Assembly (NCBI GenBank): GCA_951213105.1
Contig: OX578136.1
Coordinates: forward strand, 158,528,678-158,592,677
Direction of reading: 5' to 3'
DNA length: 64,000 nt
Source of the DNA: Amaurobius ferox
Taxonomy: Eukaryota; Arthropoda; Arachnida; Araneae; Amaurobiidae
Part shown: piece after piece, positions 57,027 to 64,000 of the stretch
Numbering within the stretch: position 1 is the first letter of the stretch
Layout of the letters: every line of letters starts with the position of its first letter
Translations under genes and position numbers: made by a program
The notes under the pieces: model-generated
What the model was told of the DNA's origin: nothing
The model's database searches: none
The model's input: the letters and a program-made list of their open reading frames with translations, nothing else

Positions 57027-58056
57027 AACTTTCCCTATATACATAGTATAATGTGTATGTATGTGTGTATATGTATGTGTATATGTGTGTTTGTATGTGT
57101 GCGTGTGTGTATGTCCGTGAGTCTTTAGATGCAATATATAAATGAACGAATGGAGCGTTTTGAAAGAAATTTGATACAAATACTACAGTCAGTTAATGCT
57201 GAAACTCTATGGATTTTAAATATAGTCGAAAGTTCGAACCCTCCCCCCCCCCCCCAAATGTTCGAGTGACATTTTGAAAAAAATCATTAGAAAATCAGAA
57301 CCTTCAGTAATGTTGCGCAAATGATTATTTATTGTATAATTTTTATTAGAAAACGAATGAAACATTTAGCCGCTAGCATGAATCATTTTCGAGATATTGC
57401 ACCTTTTTCATATAAATTTATCAAAAAGTCACATAAAATTAAAAAGTATTAACCATTGGGAAATATGTTCACTTTTCATATAGAATGATATGCAAAAAAT
57501 GTGTTAACATCATTCTCGTGTATTTAGTTCATTCCATTCAAGAGAATAGATGCTTTAGAGATAATCGTTTTGTAATCTAACGCCTAACAAGTCGCCAGTA
57601 TTTATTTATATATAATATTCAATATCTTTAATATTCAAAGGAGATTAAAGGATACATGAGAATAACCCACTCCTAAAAGATAATAAGAAAATCACTTCTC
57701 TACATTTGTTTTTAACGCATGGCGATAAATTTGGCGAAACTAATTTGCGATATTTCGACGAAATTAGAGATATTTTGCCCCAGATTGACGAAAATATCAT
57801 CAAAATTTCAAAAATGAAGCTCAATTAACGAAAATGGCGTCAATTATTAGCTGTTAAAATATTTTAATATATAGAAGACTATATTGTTCATTGTCGATTT
57901 AGATTTGCGTGAAATATAAGCTAATTGGGTACTTCGAAATACTTTTGCATGTTATTATTCGAAAAAGAGCTACGTTAAAACATTGTGCCATGGAGCTTAT
58001 ACATCATTTTGTCTGCGTTATATAGGGAAAATCGTGTCCTGCGCATATAAGATTTA
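57027..58056 (-). mobile_element. Diverged family A relative, copy A7
   Basis: Minus orientation: 3' end ACTTTCCCTATATACATAGT, TGTATGTGTG microsatellite (57050-57115), then GAACGAATGGAGCGTTTTGA, GAGTGACATTTTGAAAAAAA, TTTTCGAGATATTGCAC and TGTTCACTTTTCATAT as in family A. The 5' end is TAGGGAAAATCGTGTCCTGC ... AAGATTT. A 13-base C run sits at 57243-57255. Confidence 0.7.
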
Positions 58057-58135
58057 ATACTATTGGTTTTCGAAAATGGAATCGATTCATTCGATTTTGT
58101 TGCTGTTCTTTTGCACAATCGACTTTTTTTTCTTT

Positions 58136-58287
58136 TTACTTTCCTTATATACATAATGGATAAGGAAAGTATTGTGACGGGGTCGAAAATTCGAATTCGA
58201 GTTTTCGACGGGAGAGCACGTTTCAAGCATCCCTGATCACGAATCAAACATATTTGAAGTGATGTCTGTGTGTGTGTGTGTGTGAAA

Positions 58288-58319
<32 letters not shown>

Positions 58320-59095
58320 CAGTGGGCCTGTGGAGACGATAACTGACGAACGAATGGACCGATTTGAACCAAATTTGGTACAAAAATCAGAATCCGTAAA
58401 CACTGGAAGCCTATTGTTTTTATACGCAATCGAATGTTCAGAAACCCCTAAATTTTCAAATGAAATTTTGAAAAAATCGTCAAAAAATCAGAACCGCTAA
58501 TAAAAATACGCAAATAGACATTTCTTATGTAATTTTTCATTAGAAAACGATTGACATAAATTTTAGAACGCTAATACGAGCAGTTCTCGAGATATTGTAC
58601 ATTTTTCAAAAAAAATATCAAAAAGTCATATAAAATAAAAAAAAATATTTCCTACTGATAAACATGTTCACTTTTCATATGTAATACCATACGATAAATT
58701 GTGTGACATCATTCTCGTAGATCTAGCTCGTTCCATTCATGAAGAAAGATACTCTGAATAACACTTTTGTATTTGAACGCCAATAGTCATTTATCTGCTG
58801 TAAGTATAACTTATTTCTTAGTGCATAACGCTTGACGAGATTTTGGCGACGAATTTAGAGGAATGTCGCCAACTTTGCGACTTTTTGAAATGTTGCCAAA
58901 TTAACGAAAATCTTGCCAAATTGTTAAAAATGACGCTAAATCAATGAAAATGACGACTAATTGTCGAAAATTCAATGGCTTGGAAAGAATATTAGTATCT
59001 ACTATAAGAAAAACCTATTTTTTTACTGTAAAAGTAGTAAATTCATTACATTATATAAGGAAAAACATGTGTTGCCCACATCAGATTTTTTTTTT
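58136..59095 (-). mobile_element. Family A element, copy A6
   Basis: Complete copy, minus orientation; 3' hairpin 58138-58171, TG microsatellite 58267-58319, GGCGA module 58840-58935, 5' end CATGTGTTGCCCACATCAGA at 59065-59084. It lies 80 bp from A7, in the same orientation. The 142-codon and 76-codon frames here are shadows. Confidence 0.85.
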
Positions 59096-59744
59096 AAGTT
59101 TGTATCAGAAATCAATTGTCTGATATATCCTATTTTGGTATTTTGATGATTTTTTCTTTCGTTCCTCGATTGGAGTAACATCTTTAAATCGAGAGAAAAA
59201 AATAGATTCTTGTTTATATATCTCCGGATGATATATTAATTTCCTGATCAGAATTTATCTGAAGGTATTTGAATGAAAAGGGAAAATATTTCTCTAAAAT
59301 CCCATCATATAAAGTTGGTGTTTACTTTTACTATCATTCCTGACATATATATATATATAGTGAAATTACTGTGAGTTTTAAAGCCTGACTATCGGACTTG
59401 GATGATTAACATATTTTGAATAATCCGAATCAGCTATCTTTTAAAATAACATTTGGGACTTTCAATGTTTATATCAATATGTCGATCTATATGGCGATCT
59501 TCAATTTCGATATCTATAATAAATTACTCTCTTTTACAAAAAAAAAAACCGAAGCACGTTGAAGAAAGAGGCTGTTTTTATTGAAATTAAACATGCGTAC
59601 ATATCTCATATACTAGGTAATGAAATGATTACAAAATGAAGTCCATAGGCCACATCAATGGTTAACAATTGGACATTGAATCTTCAAATCAGTAATTGGG
59701 GTCCCCCCCCCTTTGGCGTCAATGCATGCATGTATACAACTAGG
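59096..59744. other. Flank of the Tc1-like element, otherwise unassigned
   Basis: Short TA run at 59347-59360 and C run at 59703-59711. The left terminal inverted repeat of the Tc1-like element should lie in about 59540-59740 but I could not find one. Confidence 0.4.
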
Positions 59745-60742
59745 TCAGGAGTGATAAAGTTTCCAAATATCATCCTGCGATACATTCTGCCAAGCATTCC
59801 TTAATTGTTGCTCTAGATCTGCTACATTTCGAGGTGCCCGAATCTGGTGGCCTAGCATGTCTCATACATGCTCGATTGGCGAAAGGTCTGGTGACCTTGC
59901 TGGTCAAGGAACAGTATCAACAGCACGGAGATAGTCCACATATTTACAAGCCGTATGTGGCGTGGCATTTTCTTGTTGTAAAATGGTTACAGAATGACGT
60001 GCCATGAAGGGTAAAGCAAACAGCCGCAGTATTTCATCAACATATCGTTGAGCTGTTAAAGTTGAACTCTGGATGACTAAGAACGACCTGCTGTTGTAAG
60101 AGATAGAACTGCACACCATCACACCAGGGGTAATGACTGTGTGCCTGTGTAAAACAAAGGCTAATTGGGAACGCTGGGCCTGGCGCCTCCACACACGTAC
60201 CCGATGGTCATCTGCTGAAAGACTTATGCGTGATTCATCGCTAAATACTATGCGATCCAGTCTACTGGCAGCCATTATGCTTGGCTACGACACCACTCCA
60301 AACGACTCTATCGATGTTGTGGGGTTATGGGCAGACGTCTTAAAGTCCGTCGTCAGCGTAACCCCACCTCAGGCAAGCGCCGTGAGATGATGAAAGGAAC
60401 CACGGGGTATGTAGAACAGGCTGTAGCACTTTGGACAATGGCGGACAATGATGTCGTTGGGCCAGTACGGGCCTATCGCACAACCATCCGATCTTGCCTC
60501 GCATTCGTGCACCTTGGCCTTCCAGAGCCTTCATTCTGCCGATGAGTTTGTTGCAGCAATCCTTGCTGCCAGCACCTTTGCACAGCAGCGTCCGTTTGAT
60601 GTAGGTGGCTGCCTATTGTTCGGTATGACCAGCCAGCTTCACGCATCCCGACTATACGACCACGTTCGTACTCGTCTAATTGCTTATAAGGTCTTCGGCA
60701 ACGTCGTAACTGCATTATTGGTTGTTCTCCACGGAACTTCAA
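59745..60742 (-). pseudogene. Tc1-like transposase pseudogene
   Basis: Read on the minus strand. The N-terminus (from 60742) has a paired-type HTH region (RGRIVGMREAGWSYRTIGSH) and a GRPR motif (GSGRPRCTNARQDRM). A middle part (about 60470-60275) carries several in-frame stops; one frameshift lies at about 60260. The catalytic domain from 60275 starts with RIVFSDESRISLSADDHRVR (first Asp). It goes on to LQQENATPHTA, where the usual second Asp (QQDNA) is Glu, a stop in place of Trp, then SPDLSPIEHV (final Glu), another stop in place of Trp and DMLGHQIRAP to the natural end KLYHS (stop 59745-59747). Length and order match a full-length Tc1 transposase of about 330 residues. Clearly inactive. 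Confidence 0.9.
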
Positions 60743-61018
60743 CGCCGATAACGAGCAACGATAAACCGTCTACATTTTCAACCTGCTTTATAGGATGCTA
60801 ATCGCGCAGTAGAAACGCGCACTATGACCGAAGTTAATATTCATTGGCCTTGCAAATTTAATCATTTGCATATTTGATACAAAGGAATTTGCAAGCGAAA
60901 TTTAGAGATGATCAGATTATTTTTTAGGGATGCTTCGTTTTATTTTGCAAAAGAGTGTATTTCATTCAAATTAAATTTGGAACTATCAGTTGCAAATAAT
61001 AGTTATAATTATATATAC
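60743..61018. other. 5' flank of the Tc1-like gene
   Basis: Expected to hold the right terminal repeat of the Tc1-like element; no repeat matching the left flank was seen. Confidence 0.4.
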
Positions 61019-61271
61019 TGTTACGAATATGCAAATTGTTTCACTGTACTTTGCCTCTATTCAAATAATACATAGAGGATATTTGCTTTTATTGAACGTT
61101 CTTACTCTATTCGAGGAGAAAACACCTTTACAAGCAGTCATTTCTATTACGTGAATGTAGAGTTGCCATATTCTGATTTACGGTGGAAGATTGACAAATT
61201 TGGTGATTTATCGCCAACTTAGCGACTTTTTGGATATACCTGAACTTTTTCGATATAATGAATTTTCTGGG
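61019..61271 (+). repeat. Truncated LTR, family M copy 2
   Basis: Begins TGTTACGAATATGC and includes TAGAGTTGCCATATTCTGAT and AATTTGGTGATTTATCGCCA, as in LTR M at about 2510-2580. It stops where family A fragment A10 begins. Confidence 0.45.
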
Positions 61272-61436
61272 AGACACACACACACACACGCACACACATA
61301 GACATCACCTCAAAACTTCTGATTCGTGTTCAGAGATGCTTGAAACGTGCTCTCCCGTCGAAAACTCGATTTCGAATTTTCGACCCCGTCACAATACTTT
61401 CCTTATACATTATATGTATGTATATAAGGAAAGTAA
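61272..61436 (+). mobile_element. Family A 3'-end fragment, A10
   Basis: Starts in a CA run, continues with GAGATGCTTGAAACGTGCTC and the GACCCCGTCACAATACTTTC block, and ends with the 3' hairpin (61395-61434) and GGAAAGTAA. The first 750 bp of the element are missing. Confidence 0.8.
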
Positions 61437-62204
61437 AAATATGTCAATTTGTTGATAAATGAAAAAGATGTATTTAAACATGTTATCATGAGCCTAGTCT
61501 CATAATGCTACGATCATACTTTTCTAATAATGCGTAGCGAATTATATTCTTTTAAAGTCTCAATATCGCATTTCTGAATTTTCCCACAAATATTGACGAT
61601 TCTACTCTAAAGTTTTCTTTTCAGGATTAAACTTATGCACATGTTACGTTCCTCAAATTTACCTTTCATGCAACAAATTTCTCAGTAACCAAAGCAAACC
61701 AACAAAAACAGTTACCTAAAGAAGTGCAAATCATTTTCACTCCGCGGGGAGGCGAAAAGGAAAGCCCTTTATTTGCATAGGTTCTCCTCTGAAAAATGAG
61801 GTCTAGTTCTGAAATATGTGCATTGTATGACGCTGAAAAGCTTAATATTCTTTCAAAATATGGATTGAGTCACGCAAACCTGCTTGTCAAATGCACACTC
61901 CACCTTCCCTTCCGTAACATAGTATGTGTAAAGGAAAGAAATTGAAAAGGGTTGAGAATTTGGGTGTTTTACACATTTTGATCTGTACTGAGCGCAAACT
62001 AACAGTTTCTCAGTAATATTTATCAGTATATGGAAACTTTAACTTTTGCTAGAACTGTGCTATTCGGTACGAATATTTTAATCTAAAAAAATGGATGTCA
62101 AAAGCATATGACTATTTCTATATAATGTAAGGTACAGATGTAGTACAATCCCTTTTTCATTCTTAGCTATTTTAGGTGAGATGCAATCTCTGCTATGATT
62201 TGGA
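61437..62204. other. No feature recognised
   Basis: AT-rich spacer. Confidence 0.5.
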
Positions 62205-62705
62205 GAACATTCCATTCTGGCAACCCTTTCGGCGTCTTTTGTCACCCTTTAATCGTCTTTTGTCGCCCCTTTTTTCGACCAGGAAAAAAATCGCAACATT
62301 TCATTCTGGCAACGTTTTCCGCGTCATTTGTCACCCTTATGTCGCCAATGTAAAAATCGCCCTTTTGTCACAAAGGTAAAAATCAGAATATTTTCTGATT
62401 TTCATGTTGTGCTCTATGAGCCACAGAACACCTGTTGTACAAACAGCAATTGATACGTGCGACCTCCGAAAGCCAGCCGAGCCGAATTCTGTAATGGATT
62501 TTTTAAAGGGCGTAGTCCCATGTTTGAATTGCTACAAATCAACGGCAATAAAAGGGTGATTTTTACCTTGGCGACAAAAAAGTGACAAGAGCCAAACAGA
62601 AAAAACGCGGAAAACGGAATGAAATGTTGGGATTTTTACCTTGGCTACAAAAGGGCGAAAAAAGACCTGGAAAGAGTTGCCGGAATGGAGTGTTTTACAA
62701 ATCAC
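62205..62705. repeat. Diverged inverted repeat with GTCGCC modules
   Basis: Left arm (about 62205-62365) and the complement of the right arm (about 62548-62705) share CATTCTGGCAAC/CATTCCGGCAAC, TCTTTTGTCACCC/TCTTTTTTCGCCC, CAACATTTCATTC, GTTTTCCGCGT and TGTCGCCAA(T/G)GTAAAAATC in the same order. The middle (62390-62545) is single-copy. Open frames here are shadows. Confidence 0.6.
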
Positions 62706-62804
62706 TGAAGAGATTGCCAGAATCTCACCTAAAATCTCCAAAAATGAAAAAAGGATTACACTACATCTGTTCCTAATGTAATTCATTTATTTCTTTCACA
62801 GTGA

Positions 62805-63991
62805 AAAAAATGATATATAATACCCACACCACAATGTTTTTAACCTTGAATTGTACATTTAGCGCTTTACCGGATGACAACATGTAAAACTATCTCAGAG
62901 TACCCAATTGACTTATATTTCGCGCAACTCCAAATTAACAATTATCTTTATTAATAGCATCCGTAGTAATTAATAGCATCTTAATTAATAGCATCCGTTG
63001 CATTTTGACTATATTTTCCTTCTTAGAGGCAACATATCGTCAAGTTGGCGATATTTTGCTAAATGAGTCAAATCCTCCAAATTGAACGCCAGGCATCCCA
63101 GACAAGCAGAGAGAAGAGCTTTTATGTTTTAAATGACTATTGGCGAATCGATAGGCATCAATATACAAAACTATTACATAGTACTTTCTCGATTGAATGG
63201 AACGAACTAGATCCACAAGAATGATGTTAACAAATGTCACGCATAATATTGCCTGAACGTGTTTCGTAGAAGGCGAAAAATGGGGGGGGGGGGGATAGCC
63301 ATGTACCCTGCCCCTAGGGATTATATCAGGGGACAGGTCCTCCAGGTTGGGGGTTGGGCGTGGGGCTAACAACTCCACCCCGGAAAAAATTCTTGTTACG
63401 AAACCTTTAAGAAAGAAAAACCGGACTGATCTTTGGAAACGACCGTGGAAAGGAAGAGGAAAGCGGCCAATAGAAAGGAATGGTCAAAAATCTTAAAGGA
63501 GGTCAAGGCCCTACAAGGGCTGTAGTACCATGATGATGATGATGATGATGAATATTGCCTGAAAAGTGAACCTTTTTCACGATAATTAATACTTTTTCTA
63601 ATTTTACATAATATTTTTATAAGTTCATTGGAATAATGTGGCATTACATTAGAAATGAGCATTTACATAACATTATTAAAAGTTCTGATTTTTAATAAAT
63701 CTTTCAAAATTTCATCCAAAAGTTTGAGCGTCTTCACGAACATTACGTTGAGTTTAAAATCATTAGGTTTCCAGTATTCAACGATTGTAATATTTGAACA
63801 AAATTTCGCTCGAAACGCTCCATTCGTTCATCATATATCGCTTCCATACGCACACAAACATCACCTCAGAAACGTGCGATTCGAATTCAGAGATGCTTGA
63901 AACGTACACTTCCGTCGAACACTCGAATTCGTATTTTGTACCCGTCACAGTGCTTTCCCCATACATTATACCATGTATATAGATAAAGTAA
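62805..63991 (+). mobile_element. Diverged family A relative, copy A9, interrupted by a retroposon
   Basis: Shares GGATGACAACATGTAAAA with A8. Continues with CAAGTTGGCGATATTTTGC (63041), CTAGATCCACAAGAATGATG and, after the insertion, AAAAGTGAACCTTTTTCACG, CTCCATTCGTTCATCATATA, GATGCTTGAAACGTAC and a decayed 3' hairpin ending near 63991. The CA microsatellite is lost. 5' edge uncertain. Confidence 0.6.
63258..63550 (+). mobile_element. 5'-truncated non-LTR retroposon with (ATG)n tail and 13-bp target duplication
   Basis: AATATTGCCTGAA flanks the insert on both sides (63245-63257 and 63551-63563). The insert contains CCTGCCCCTAGGGATTATAT, TTGGGCGTGGGGCTAACAAC, GTTACGAAACC, AAGGCCCTACAAGGGCTGTA and ends in (ATG)8. 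This 3' end is common in arthropod non-LTR elements; one frame would read KEVKALQGL before a stop and the Asp-rich repeat read-through. It lies in A9 and is younger than it. Confidence 0.85.
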
Positions 63992-64000
63992 TAAGAAGTC

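Overview
This window looks like an AT-rich, repeat-dense intergenic or intronic stretch of an arthropod nuclear genome. From memory of similar repeat families I would guess an arachnid, most likely a spider, but nothing in the sequence proves that. I found no intact host gene, no functional tRNA or rRNA gene and no bacterial-style operon. Every protein-like segment I recognise belongs to a transposable element and is truncated, frameshifted or carries stop codons. The longest open frames lacking transposon similarity are repeat shadows or unrecognised.

The main component is a set of non-autonomous elements, here called families A, B and C. Family A has six good copies of about 0.9-1 kb (1179, 12181, 21675, 24726, 43686, 58136), several diverged copies (40853, 57027, 62805) and a 3' fragment (61272). 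Family B is at 13802 and 39619, family C at 20075, 23086, 48440 and 51890. All three share one plan: a short box about 20 nt inside the 5' end (ACTTTCC/T...) recurs as its complement in a hairpin at the extreme 3' end (...GGAAAGTAA or GAGAAAGTAA). A and some B copies also have an internal CA/TG microsatellite. Some copies have tandem 5' ends. This resembles the DINE-1/HINE plan of Helentron-associated elements. A separate family, E (49305, 16113, 10376), has classical Helitron ends (A|TC...CTAG|T) and tandem units of about 300 bp.

Region by region: 1-672 is an internally deleted copia-like LTR element with its primer-binding site. 1060-2290 is a non-LTR RNase H gene split by family A. 2428-3649 is an LTR with a mariner-like element nested inside. 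4595-5076 is a probable solo LTR. 7727-8900 holds tRNA-like SINEs. 10.1-13.6 kb holds family E, an LTR remnant, family A and a second RNase H fragment. 13.8-18.4 kb holds families B, G and E and a hAT-type MITE. 19-27 kb holds families F, C and A. 27.3-27.8 kb is a 235-bp tandem duplication. 30.8-31.7 kb holds Penelope-like reverse transcriptase remnants inside an inverted repeat. 32.8-33.4 kb is a 0.3-kb tandem duplication. 37.3-38.1 and 52.9-53.7 kb are inverted copies of family H. 39-41.8 kb holds family B with a nested tRNA-SINE, then family A. 43.1-45.7 kb holds family K, interrupted in one copy by a pogo-like transposon whose empty site is preserved in the other copy. 46.37-46.63 kb is a near-perfect 99-bp-arm palindrome. 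49.3-50.6 kb is a Helitron-like element. 57-59 kb holds two family A copies. 59.7-60.7 kb is a Tc1-like transposase pseudogene. 62.2-64 kb holds a diverged inverted repeat and a family A relative hit by a retroposon with a 13-bp target duplication.

The window is thus a record of nested insertions, several datable relative to each other. The features of most interest are the shared A/B/C end structure, the empty-site proof of the pogo-like element and the RNase H domain interrupted by family A. Boundaries of the diverged repeats are approximate, and similarity statements come from reading, not alignment software.
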